From NCBI GenBank assembly GCA_913055825.1, contig CAJXKB010000012.1:1-51929 (forward strand): a DNA stretch of 51,929 nt, written 5' to 3'. This stretch comes from an uncultured Bacteroidota bacterium. GTDB lineage: Bacteria; Bacteroidota; Bacteroidia; Bacteroidales; F082. A model generated the notes under the pieces. The model was not told the origin of the DNA and did not search any database. It saw nothing but the letters and a program-made list of their open reading frames with translations. Numbering within the stretch: position 1 is the stretch's first letter; every line of letters begins with the position of its first letter. Of the stretch, positions 34,327 to 43,221 are shown piece after piece. The translations under genes and the position numbers were made by a program.

Positions 34327-35907
34327 TTATTTCTTTTTGAAAAGCTTTTGCAGCTTCGATTCCACTTCCCGACGGTATTTATTAATGTCGGATTTGGATA
34401 CCTTTTTCATTTCGGTTTGTAAATCTTCATACTGTTTTTTAGCCCTTTTCCCCAGATTGGGGAGAATCTTCCCGGTAATTTCAGATTCTGCATCTTTCAA
34501 GGCTATGCCCAGGGTTTCAACATCAACCTCATGGATGAGTTTCTTAACGGCCGCGTTTGACAGATTTTTAATATCGTCAAATTTGATGTCTTTACTTTTA
34601 TCTACTGTTTTTTTAACCGATGCTGAAGCTTGTTTGGCTTTTCGTTTGGCCAGTTGGCCGGTTTTTTCAGCGAGTTTTACCGCAGTCTCCTTTATTTGGC
34701 CGGCAATGTCTTTTCCGTAAGTTGTGTTTTTTTCAACTCTGATGATAAAATCGGAGAGCACATTCATGTAATTGATAAAGGCTTCATAAGGCGTTCCGTA
34801 AGGGTTAAAATACTTATGCACATCTCCGTCCGAAAACCATTTTGTACACATGTAATAAAAATGATCGGAAGTTTGGAGGTACAGCCAGTCGTGATGTATT
34901 TGCGGGTCATCGCATTGTCGCACCTTTTCTTCCAGGGCGTACAATTTGTCGAATGCTTCATCCTGCAATTCATTTCCTAACCATGCCGTGAGGTCACGTT
35001 CTTCATCGGCCCACGAAATGGGGTAGGGCACATGGATAGGTGCCACTGCTTGCAAAGTTTGTCCCAACTCCAGGGGTGTGTTAAAAGTAAAATCGGAATG
35101 GGAAAATACCCTTGCAGGCAAGGCTTTCATAAAGTCAAATATACCGGTTTCTGCCCATTGGTGTTCGCCAAATGTTTCATAATCCATAAACAAATTAATT
35201 ACCTCTTCTTTGGGATTAATTTGGTTGAGCCAGCCCACAAATTTTTCGGTAGTCAGGGGCCACTCTTTCCAGCTTTGTTGCGAAAAACGAAAAGCAATAT
35301 CATCACTTAACTGGAAATTTTTTAGTAAAAGTTTCAGCTTTGGGTTGATGGCATTGGTGTATAGATAATTGGGGCTACGCCATCCCATCACATGTTTGGC
35401 CCCTTCGGTGAGCATCACATCATAACCTAAATCGGCAACCAAGGCTCCTATTTCATCCGAATAAATTAACTCGGTATTTCGAAAAGTTGAAGGCCTTTGA
35501 CCGAAAAGTGACTCTATTTTTGCTGCTTGCTCTTTTACCTGGCTGGTGAATTCCTGTTTACTTTTTAATGCGGAAAGAGAGTGAGAATAGGTTTCTGCAA
35601 GAAATTCAACCTGCCCGGTTTCGGCCAGGCGTTTAAAACTTTCGAGTACATCGGGTGCATAAGCTTCAAACTGGTCAAGTGCGGTGCCTGATATGGAAAA
35701 ACTAACTTTAAAGGCACTTCCGTACTCATGAATCAAATCCAGCAAAAGGGAATTCATGGGCAGGTAATTTTTTTGAGCTACTTTGCGCATAATTTGCGCA
35801 TTGTTCAAATCGTCGAAATAGTCGTGCTTTTCACCAATGTCGAAAAAGCGATAACTTCTGAGCCGCATGGGCTGATGTACTTGGAAATAGAAACAGATAG
35901 ATCTCAT
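34327..35907 (-). CDS. GH57 alpha-glucan enzyme with C-terminal FliG-like domain
   Basis: The 526-residue protein starts with a GH57 catalytic domain (about 1-395). It has His11 in VHQPMRL, the nucleophile Glu146 in FRNTELIYSDEIG, and the acid Asp242 in FMDYETFGEHQ. GH57 members are alpha-amylases, amylopullulanases or 4-alpha-glucanotransferases. A Lys/Ala-rich linker (about 395-437) leads to residues 438-526. These read like a FliG C-terminal domain: IHEVDVETLGIALKDA, KILPNLGKRA and then a SKSDINKYRREVESK helix. I am not aware of a settled function for such a tail. The gene follows the GT4 gene by 21 bases within the glycogen cluster. Confidence 0.88.
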   Translation of the reverse strand: MRSICFYFQVHQPMRLRSYRFFDIGEKHDYFDDLNNAQIMRKVAQKNYLPMNSLLLDLIHEYGSAFKVSFSISGTALDQFEAYAPDVLESFKRLAETGQVEFLAETYSHSLSALKSKQEFTSQVKEQAAKIESLFGQRPSTFRNTELIYSDEIGALVADLGYDVMLTEGAKHVMGWRSPNYLYTNAINPKLKLLLKNFQLSDDIAFRFSQQSWKEWPLTTEKFVGWLNQINPKEEVINLFMDYETFGEHQWAETGIFDFMKALPARVFSHSDFTFNTPLELGQTLQAVAPIHVPYPISWADEERDLTAWLGNELQDEAFDKLYALEEKVRQCDDPQIHHDWLYLQTSDHFYYMCTKWFSDGDVHKYFNPYGTPYEAFINYMNVLSDFIIRVEKNTTYGKDIAGQIKETAVKLAEKTGQLAKRKAKQASASVKKTVDKSKDIKFDDIKNLSNAAVKKLIHEVDVETLGIALKDAESEITGKILPNLGKRAKKQYEDLQTEMKKVSKSDINKYRREVESKLQKLFKKK

Positions 35908-35928
35908 ATTATTATGGAAATTACAGGG

Positions 35929-37215
35929 TTAACGAATCAGTAAATTCTGGTAAACATTAATAATTTTTTTAGCGGCATCTTCCCATTTTAAGTTCTCTAC
36001 CTCTTGTTTGCCGTATTTTCGGAACATTTTTGAAAGCCCTTCGTAATGACAAAGGCCATAAATTGAATCGGCCATTGCATCAATATCCCAAAAATCAATT
36101 TTTAAAGCATGGTGTAAAATTTCAGCTACACCGCTTTGTTTTGAAATGATAACCGGGACATTGGAGCGCATGGCTTCCAGCGGAACTATACCGAAAGGTT
36201 CGGAAACCGACGGCATGACAAACACATCACTCATGGCAAAAATATGATCCACATCATTACCCTCCAGGAAACCCGTAAAATGAAATTTATCGGCAATTTT
36301 TAAACGGGCTACATGTTTAATCATTTTTACGAGCATATCGCCTGATCCGGCCATTGCAAAACGAACTTTTGGGTCTTTCTTCAAGACTTTATTGGCTGCT
36401 TCAATAAAATATTCGGGGCCTTTCTGAAAAGTGATCCTTCCGAGGAAAGTAACCAGTTTTTCGTCGTAATTTTTTTTGATATGTTGTGCTTTTTTACGAT
36501 AGTTTTGGTCAACGGCATTGTGAATGGTAATCACCTTAGCAGGATCTATACCGTATTTTTCAATCACAAGGTTTCGCGTAAGGTCGCTCACCGTAATTAC
36601 GCTATCGGCCACTTCCATGCCCTGACGTTCAATTTCATAAACCTGTTGGTTTACATTGCCCCCCGTGCGATCAAACTCGGTGGCATGCATGTGTACAACC
36701 AGCTTTTTCCCGGAGGATTGTTTGGCCGCAATACCGGCCGGATAGGTAAGCCAGTCGTGGGCGTGTATTACATCGTAGTCTTCTTTTAAGGATAGTGCCG
36801 AAGCAATTAAGGCATACCGGGCAACTTCTTCCATCAGGTTGCTGGTGTATTTTCCCGAAAATTTATAATATTTCGAGAATACATTGCTTTTGAATTCCAC
36901 TCCTGTTTTGACGTTTTTCTCCATGTTCCTCGAAAATTCTTCAGGACTTACATAAGGAATGATGTTGGAGCCTACTTCGAGATATTTAATTTTGCTCCAG
37001 TATTCCTTGTATTCTTCATCTTTCAGGTCGAATGGAACTTCACTGGCACTTTTAATTTGAGCCGCTTTAGTATCCTCATCACCATAGGCTTTGGGAACTA
37101 CGAAAATGACTTCTGTTCCCTGTTTTACAAGCCCTTTTGTGATGCCATAGCAGGCCGTGCCAAGCCCTCCGGTAATATGAGGTGGAAATTCCCATCCAAA
37201 CATCAATACTCTCAT
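35929..37215 (-). CDS. GT4-family glycosyltransferase, glycogen synthase-like
   Basis: A 428-residue GT-B enzyme. The N-terminal donor/acceptor loop is WEFPPHITGGLGTACYGITK, then VIHAHDWLTYPAGI. The C-terminal nucleotide-sugar half has FLGRITFQKGPEYFIEAA and the E-x7-E motif SEPFGIVPLEAMRSN. Its place between a debranching enzyme and GH57 mirrors the order known in Bacteroides glycogen loci. It likely adds glucose from ADP- or UDP-glucose to a glucan or makes a primer; the donor is not decided. Confidence 0.87.
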   Translation of the reverse strand: MRVLMFGWEFPPHITGGLGTACYGITKGLVKQGTEVIFVVPKAYGDEDTKAAQIKSASEVPFDLKDEEYKEYWSKIKYLEVGSNIIPYVSPEEFSRNMEKNVKTGVEFKSNVFSKYYKFSGKYTSNLMEEVARYALIASALSLKEDYDVIHAHDWLTYPAGIAAKQSSGKKLVVHMHATEFDRTGGNVNQQVYEIERQGMEVADSVITVSDLTRNLVIEKYGIDPAKVITIHNAVDQNYRKKAQHIKKNYDEKLVTFLGRITFQKGPEYFIEAANKVLKKDPKVRFAMAGSGDMLVKMIKHVARLKIADKFHFTGFLEGNDVDHIFAMSDVFVMPSVSEPFGIVPLEAMRSNVPVIISKQSGVAEILHHALKIDFWDIDAMADSIYGLCHYEGLSKMFRKYGKQEVENLKWEDAAKKIINVYQNLLIR

Positions 37216-37246
37216 CTTTTTGTTCTTGAGTTGTTATTTTTGAATT

Positions 37247-39214
37247 TTACAGATCGTTGCTCTGAAGGCTTTTATGCTTATTGTTTAATAGCCAGTTTAT
37301 TCGTAATAGTTCGGCAACACTCCATGCTTGTGATATGGCCCCACCTGCTTCGTAAGGCGGATCGCCATTGTACACTTCCGAAATGGTTCCTACACCCGCT
37401 TCAGTCATTACTGTTTCAAAACCCTTATAAATAGAACGGATAAATTCTTTTCCACGTTCACCGTGGATATTCAGCCAGGCATCGGTAAACGGACCCAGTA
37501 ACCAGGGCCACACTGTCCCCTGATGGTAAGCCAAATCGCGCTCAGTTTGATTACCTTTGTATATGCCTTTATATTGAGGTGCGCTGGGCGATAAGGAACG
37601 TAACCCCCTTGGTGTGAGTAAATCTTTTTTGGCTATGGCCAGCACCCCAAATTTCATCTCGGTATTTAAAGGTGAGAAAGGCATAGCTGCTGCAATAACC
37701 ATGTTTGGCCTTATGCTGAAATCATGATACTCATATGTTGCAAAGTCTGCCAGATATCCTTTTTCAGCGTTCCAAAAAATTTCCTTGAAGGATTTTTCAA
37801 TGCGCCCGGGCCATTTCTGCCATTTTTTGACGAAAGCCTCATCACCTGATTCATGGGCAAGTTCCAGACTAAAGCAAATGGCTTCGTACCAAAGTGCATT
37901 AATTTCAACATCAAAACCTATGCGGGGGGTAACCGGTTTGCCATACACAACGGCATCCATCCAGCTTACAGCTTTTCCTGTTTCGCCTGACCAGATTAGT
38001 CCGTTTTCGTGCATTTTTATCTGATGCAGCGTTCCGGTTTTATAATGATTAAGGATACTTTTCATGGATTTACCGTAGTGATCCCATAGTTTGTCTTTTT
38101 CTCCGGACATTAACCGGAATTGATGAAGCGCCCAGAAAAACCACAGGGAAGTGTCGGCTGAATTATAGCTTGCCATTTTCCCGTGGCCTAAGTTGGGAAA
38201 AAGGCCGTTCCTGAGTTCTGTCAGCATTGTTTTAATCACTTCGTGAAAGCTTTTGGTATCACCTCTTGTTAGTGTTAAGCCGGGAAGTGCAATAAAAGTG
38301 TCACGGCCCCAACGTCCAAACCATGGATAGCCGGCTATGATTTCCGTTCGTTTTTTATTATGAATAATAAATTCTTCGGCAGCATTAATTAAGCAATGCT
38401 CAAAACTATCACGTTTGATGCGTTTTTTCACTTCTGCAGTAAATTGCCTTTTGAATACGGAAGGGCTTTTTCCCTCCAGCCCCGCAGAAATGACCAGGCT
38501 CTCACCGGGTTTTAAAGTGGTTTCAAAATATCCGGGGGTAAACAAATCTTCGAGATAATCATAACCTCTTTCCTGTTCCCTGATGTATTTTACATTATAA
38601 TACCAATCGGGCACATGGATATAATTGGCTTTTTTAGAAAATTGCATATAAACCCGTGAATAGCCCTTATACATTTGCCAGCTGGCACCGTTTTGCACCG
38701 CTTTGAATTGTGAATTTACATAGGTATTGGCTTTGCTGAGGCTGTGTACGCTCCTGTAGGCCAGAAAAGGACGAAAACGCAATTGCACCTTCTCCGGACT
38801 TTTCCTGAGTGTGTATTTAATAAGAATTCGGTCTTCTTTTTGTGCTAAAATTAATTCTTTTACCAATTCGACACTTCCCATTCGGAAAACCAGGTGCGGG
38901 TTTAGGTCTGTATTGTAATTTCTCAAATATTTGTGGCCTTTTGGTTCCATGACGCCACCTTTATACATGCGTGAGCCCAAATGAAATTCAAAATTATTAG
39001 CTGTAAGGGTTTCGTCCAGGTCAGCCAGTAAAACATGGTTGTCATCATTGATCAAGGGCTGCGGAACTACCAATAAACCATGGTAGCTTCGGGTGTTGCA
39101 ATTGATAATGCTCGAGCTGGCATAGCTTCCTGCACGATTTGTCCGCAACTTTTCCCTGTTTAAAGAGTAAGAAAGATTGATTAGTTTTGTTTTGTCTAAC
39201 TTTATGAAGCCCAT
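37247..39214 (-). CDS. Glycogen debranching enzyme (amylo-alpha-1,6-glucosidase, GH133)
   Basis: A 655-residue enzyme. The N-terminal bacterial/archaeal GDE domain includes GSYASSSIINCNTRSYHGLL and MGSVELVKELILAQKEDRIL. The C-terminal (alpha/alpha)6 barrel includes IAGYPWFGRWGRDTFIALPG, a substrate-binding, acidic-residue-bearing motif of the family, and LAYHQGTVWPWLLGPFTDAW. It removes alpha-1,6-linked glucose from branch stubs. It is the first gene of the leftward glycogen cluster, with a -7 box at 39261-39268. Confidence 0.92.
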   Translation of the reverse strand: MGFIKLDKTKLINLSYSLNREKLRTNRAGSYASSSIINCNTRSYHGLLVVPQPLINDDNHVLLADLDETLTANNFEFHLGSRMYKGGVMEPKGHKYLRNYNTDLNPHLVFRMGSVELVKELILAQKEDRILIKYTLRKSPEKVQLRFRPFLAYRSVHSLSKANTYVNSQFKAVQNGASWQMYKGYSRVYMQFSKKANYIHVPDWYYNVKYIREQERGYDYLEDLFTPGYFETTLKPGESLVISAGLEGKSPSVFKRQFTAEVKKRIKRDSFEHCLINAAEEFIIHNKKRTEIIAGYPWFGRWGRDTFIALPGLTLTRGDTKSFHEVIKTMLTELRNGLFPNLGHGKMASYNSADTSLWFFWALHQFRLMSGEKDKLWDHYGKSMKSILNHYKTGTLHQIKMHENGLIWSGETGKAVSWMDAVVYGKPVTPRIGFDVEINALWYEAICFSLELAHESGDEAFVKKWQKWPGRIEKSFKEIFWNAEKGYLADFATYEYHDFSIRPNMVIAAAMPFSPLNTEMKFGVLAIAKKDLLTPRGLRSLSPSAPQYKGIYKGNQTERDLAYHQGTVWPWLLGPFTDAWLNIHGERGKEFIRSIYKGFETVMTEAGVGTISEVYNGDPPYEAGGAISQAWSVAELLRINWLLNNKHKSLQSNDL

Positions 39215-39677
39215 TTTTTTGTATATTTACATTAAGAACAAAAGGTTTATATGCCGGTAACAAAAATAGTATAAACGATTTGATTTATTGGATAATTATA
39301 TTTAACATTGTATTAATTTTATGATAAAAAAATGCAGGGTTGTTTTCCGAAAACGATTGAAGTATAAAAATCACGATTTTTCAAACGATTGCTTTTATTT
39401 TGATGAATTGTAAAAATGAAAAAGAGACCAAATGTTTCCCAAATTGGGATTAAATTCCTAAAATAGGAAATATTTTATACAAATTGAATTGAAGAATATG
39501 CTTGTCGCTCAACATGTTATTTATAGATATTTTTTTGGTATGCATTTTGTTAGCATGAAACAATTATTGATTAAATATTTGCCGCAAGGTAAATGCCGGC
39601 AGTGGCGGGTTTTGTGTGATGAGTGAGAAATAAAATTGAAATATGGATAAATTAAAATCAATTAAATAATAAATTCT
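39215..39677. promoter_or_regulatory. Long divergent intergenic region between glycogen cluster and LruC gene
   Basis: 463 bases, AT-rich, no gene. CAAAAATA at 39261-39268 reads TATTTTTG on the minus strand, a -7 box 46 bases before the debranching gene. AAACGATT occurs three times in the same orientation (39273, 39351, 39383), the last two 32 bases apart. Between them is AAAAATCacGATTTTT (39366-39381). These could be regulator sites for either side. Confidence 0.4.
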
Positions 39678-41558
39678 ATGAAAACAAAATTAATTACTGT
39701 ACTCGGAATGCTGCTGATTAGTGCTCTCGCTTTTCAGTCGTGCAACAAAACACCAACTCCGGCACCTGATAACCAATCAGCCATGGAAAAGTTGAATATC
39801 CCTGATGGATTTACTTTTGAGTCAACACAGGTTAAGGATGTTACAATTAAAATGCCTTCCACCATTAACTTTGATCAGATGAAGAGTCGTTTTAATATTT
39901 ACACGAACGACCCTGCCAATGGTGGGAAACTGGTTACTTCGGGTAGTTTTGATCAAAACGGACAGTTTAAAGGTCAAATTCGTGTTCCTTCTGCACTTGA
40001 TTCTATTTATGTGCAAAGTATTGCCGGTAGCGTTAAAGTAGGATTAAATGCTGCCGCCGGTAAAAAGGAGGGAGGTGTAATTATCAATTTTGGCGATGAT
40101 TACGGAACAACACCTCCGGATACAACTGCTGCTACTTCTACTAAATCGGTTGTGGCTATTGGAAGTGGACTGCATTATAAGTCTTTGCTTGAGAATAACC
40201 TGGTTGGCAATGGCGACTTTGAAACTGATGATTTTGGAAGTATATATGGTTGGTATTATAACCATCCTGTTGATGGAAAATGGTATTTTACAAATTACAC
40301 CGGCCAGAAAATGCAATGGCATAATGATGGAGGAAATCATGTGATTCAGACGCCTTATGCCAATGGTTATTACTATGGCGGGGCTTCACAAATGGTTGCC
40401 GCAAATCCGGGTGATTTGATTACCTTTTCGGCAGATATAAAAAGTACGGGAAACAGAAATAGTCTTTACACTTATCTTTATTTGATTCCTAAAAATGCAA
40501 ATAATCAGGCACTTGGATATTATTACGTTTATAAATATGCACCATCAAGCCATTGGACTACTAAAACAATTGCTGCAACCATGCCGCAAGGAACTGTAAA
40601 AGTACAAGTGTTGTTTTGGCTCTGGGATTTGAGGCAGAATGGTTCAATTGAAGTTGACAATGTGGTGGTGACAGGCCCAGTGAAAGATGCCGACAATGAT
40701 GGCGTGGATGATGATTTGGATGATTATCCCAATGATGCCAGCCGGGCTTTTAATGTGTATTATCCCAATAAAACCGATTGGGGAACACTGGCTTTTGAAG
40801 ATTTATGGCCGGGTACCGGCGATTACGATTTTAATGATTTAGTTTTGGATTATCATTATAAATCAGTATTGAATTCATCCAATAAGCTCGTTGAGTTTTT
40901 TACCGATTATTCTGTACGTGCCGTGGGTGCCAGCCTTGAAAATGGATTTGGTTTGATGCTGGGTGGCGATCCAACCAACATAGCATCGGTGAGCGGAACC
41001 CATTTTACTGAAAATTATCTGCATTTAAATGCTAATGGAACCGAGCAGGGACAAAGTAAAACTGTCATTATGCTCTTTGATAATTCATTTAGTATGATTG
41101 GATCTTCAGGCTCTGCATTTATAAATACTAAAGAAAATGTGCCATACGTTGACCCGGATACCAATACATTGCATGTGGTTTATCAAACGCCGGTTTCGAC
41201 TGATGTTACAGGTACAGCACCTTACAATCCTTTTATGGTAATTAATAAAGAAAGAGGAAAAGAAGTGCATCTTGCCGGGCAACAGCCTACCGATTTGGCA
41301 GACCATTCATTATTTGGAAAAGGGGCGGATGATACCGATCCGGGAGTGGGTAAATATTATCAAACGAAGAATAATTTACCTTGGGCTATTGATCTACCGG
41401 TTTCCTTTGCTTATCCGGTTGAGCAGGTCGAAATCCTGAGTGCGTATAATCACTTTGCCGATTGGGCCGAATCGGCAGGTGCTCAGTATCCCGATTGGTA
41501 TGAGGATAAATCAGGATACCGTGTAAGTTCGAATGTTTATAAGGCACCAGCTAAATAA
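39678..41558 (+). CDS. LruC-domain surface lipoprotein
   Basis: A 626-residue protein with a lipoprotein signal (LISALAFQSC, Cys22). About 30-150 is a beta domain, and about 170-335 resembles a carbohydrate-binding jelly roll (NNLVGNGDFETDDFGSIYGW, VQVLFWLWDLRQNGSIEVDN). A calcium-binding thrombospondin-3-like repeat (DADNDGVDDDLDDYPND) leads into the LruC domain, with WGTLAFEDLWPGTGDYDFND. LruC proteins occur in Bacteroidota and Leptospira outer membranes; their role is unclear. The calcium repeat and jelly roll suggest glycan contact at the cell surface. Confidence 0.85.
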   Translation: MKTKLITVLGMLLISALAFQSCNKTPTPAPDNQSAMEKLNIPDGFTFESTQVKDVTIKMPSTINFDQMKSRFNIYTNDPANGGKLVTSGSFDQNGQFKGQIRVPSALDSIYVQSIAGSVKVGLNAAAGKKEGGVIINFGDDYGTTPPDTTAATSTKSVVAIGSGLHYKSLLENNLVGNGDFETDDFGSIYGWYYNHPVDGKWYFTNYTGQKMQWHNDGGNHVIQTPYANGYYYGGASQMVAANPGDLITFSADIKSTGNRNSLYTYLYLIPKNANNQALGYYYVYKYAPSSHWTTKTIAATMPQGTVKVQVLFWLWDLRQNGSIEVDNVVVTGPVKDADNDGVDDDLDDYPNDASRAFNVYYPNKTDWGTLAFEDLWPGTGDYDFNDLVLDYHYKSVLNSSNKLVEFFTDYSVRAVGASLENGFGLMLGGDPTNIASVSGTHFTENYLHLNANGTEQGQSKTVIMLFDNSFSMIGSSGSAFINTKENVPYVDPDTNTLHVVYQTPVSTDVTGTAPYNPFMVINKERGKEVHLAGQQPTDLADHSLFGKGADDTDPGVGKYYQTKNNLPWAIDLPVSFAYPVEQVEILSAYNHFADWAESAGAQYPDWYEDKSGYRVSSNVYKAPAK

Positions 41559-41578
41559 ATTTTTGTTTTCATTGTTTA

Positions 41579-41615
41579 ACAGCCTGTTCTGTGGTGGGAC
41601 AGGCTGTTTTTTTTT
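41579..41615 (+). terminator. Intrinsic terminator of the LruC gene
   Basis: Stem ACAGCCTGT (41579-41587) and ACAGGCTGT (41599-41607) followed by eight or nine T. Confidence 0.92.
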
Positions 41616-41779
41616 GTGCTGTTTTGGGAGATTTTTTCCAGAAATGGGAAAAATATTCTACGTCTGCTATTGATATAAACATCTAAATTACAGATACATA
41701 AAAAACAATCTTAGAAGTGGAATGATTATTGAAAAACAAAAAAGATATAAACGGAAAGCGTTTTAATTACTCAAGTAAA

Positions 41780-41813
41780 AAAAGTCCTTTGGTTAAACTG
41801 CCAAAGGACTTTT
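41780..41813. terminator. Terminator of the aminotransferase gene
   Basis: Perfect 13-bp stem AAAAGTCCTTTGG (41780-41792) and CCAAAGGACTTTT (41801-41813) with an 8-base loop. A/T runs on both sides allow function in either direction. It lies 23 bases beyond the leftward stop. Confidence 0.88.
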
Positions 41814-41835
41814 CTTTATTATTTCCGGTTATGAT

Positions 41836-43152
41836 TTAAACCGGATAATCTCGATGAAAGCGTTGAAGTCGTTCGGCCAGTGCCGGAAACTGATCGTGGC
41901 GCACCAGCGAAGTACAAGCCCTGATTCCTTCGGTATGTTCACTTCCTGTAATGAGCAACGATATGGCACTAACGCCATAATAAAGCAGGTTGTTTAACAA
42001 TTCGTCCGCATCCATTCCCGGGTAGGAGAATGTGAAATAGAAACCGTCAGCTATGGGTTGGTCAATGTCGGTGTCGTAAACGATTCGGAAACCATTATCA
42101 GTAAAGATTTTTTTCATTTCATGGGCTTTTACGCCATAATCTTTTACATAATCCACAAAATTAAAGCGACCTTCGTTGGCTGCTTTTAAAATAGCTGCCA
42201 AGGCATATTGTGCCGAATGTGAGGTGCCTGAACTTAAGGGGTATAATGTTTCAAAGATGAGAGAGTATCCCAAATGCTCGGTCGTATAAAAGCGTTTTAG
42301 ATCGGGCAAATCCATGCTGTACAGCTTGTTGGAAATGGCCATCATTCCGATGCGTTCACCGGCATAACTAAAAATTTTAGAGCTTGAAACAAAGAGGATG
42401 TAATTATCAGAGTATCTGGCTATAGTAGGCTGATAGGGAGGACGGCCCGGCTGGGCATAATCTTTACGGAAATCCATTCCTAAATAGGCCAGGTCTTCTA
42501 AAATGGCCACTTTATACTTGTCAGCAGTTTCTGCAATGATTTTTAACTCTTCTTCGGTAAAGCAGATCCACGAAGGGTTGTTTGGGTTGGAATACAAGAC
42601 CGAATGAAAACGGCCTGTTTTGAAATAGGATTCAAGTTTTGCACGTAATTTTTCGCCGCGGTAATTGTACACGTCAAAGCTTTCGTATCGGATGTTGAGT
42701 ACTTTATGTTGCATTTTATGCACCGGAAATCCCGGGTCAAGAAAAAGGGTTGAGTCTTGATTGCGGTTGGTGCGGCTCATGCACAAAAAGGCGGCAAAAC
42801 CGCCCTGCATAGAACCTACCGTGGGAATACAGCCGGCCGGATCAACATCAATATTCAGAAAAAGTTTTAAGAACCGGGAAAATTCATTCTTTAAATCCTG
42901 GTGGCCCTGGATGTTGGGGTAAATAGCTGCCACTCCTTTTTTCAGTGATTCGATTTGGGCATCAACACCAATTTGGGCCGGCGGGAGACCGGGAACGCCC
43001 ATCTCCATACGGATGTATTCTTCGCCAGTGGCTAATTCAATCTCATCTACCAGTTTTTTAATCTCACGGATAGTGGCGGTGCCCACTGATTGAAGTCCGC
43101 TTTCTTCCAGCTTTTGTTTTACAATGCTGGCATTTATTGGTGTGTTTTTCAT
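41836..43152 (-). CDS. Class I/II aminotransferase
   Basis: About 438 residues, fold-type I PLP enzyme. It has YPNIQGHQDLKNEFSRFL near the N-terminus and PLP contacts in TVGSMQGGFAAF, SNPNNPSWICF and ILEDLAYLGMDF. The Schiff-base Lys is in SSSKIFSYAGERIG. The substrate is not evident. The frame extends to a TTG at 43203, but that codon is inside a -7 box; ATG 43152 (MKNTPINASIVKQKLEESG) is the better start. It follows the ADP-forming synthetase gene, hinting at amino-acid breakdown to 2-oxoacids and acyl-CoA. Confidence 0.87.
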   Translation of the reverse strand: MKNTPINASIVKQKLEESGLQSVGTATIREIKKLVDEIELATGEEYIRMEMGVPGLPPAQIGVDAQIESLKKGVAAIYPNIQGHQDLKNEFSRFLKLFLNIDVDPAGCIPTVGSMQGGFAAFLCMSRTNRNQDSTLFLDPGFPVHKMQHKVLNIRYESFDVYNYRGEKLRAKLESYFKTGRFHSVLYSNPNNPSWICFTEEELKIIAETADKYKVAILEDLAYLGMDFRKDYAQPGRPPYQPTIARYSDNYILFVSSSKIFSYAGERIGMMAISNKLYSMDLPDLKRFYTTEHLGYSLIFETLYPLSSGTSHSAQYALAAILKAANEGRFNFVDYVKDYGVKAHEMKKIFTDNGFRIVYDTDIDQPIADGFYFTFSYPGMDADELLNNLLYYGVSAISLLITGSEHTEGIRACTSLVRHDQFPALAERLQRFHRDYPV

Positions 43153-43200
43153 CTTTTCTTGAATTTGTTGAGTGCTTGAATATTGTCCATTTATTCTATG

Positions 43201-43208
43201 CAAAGTTA
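43201..43208 (-). promoter_or_regulatory. -7 box of the aminotransferase gene
   Basis: CAAAGTTA reads TAACTTTG on the minus strand, matching TAnnTTTG, 49 bases before ATG 43152. Confidence 0.45.
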
Positions 43209-43221
43209 AGTTTTTTCTGAT

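Noticed and set aside
30012-36789. Many open frames on the plus strand opposite the glycogen genes
   Set aside because: Short, without family motifs, and fully overlapped by long genes with clear motifs; treated as shadows.
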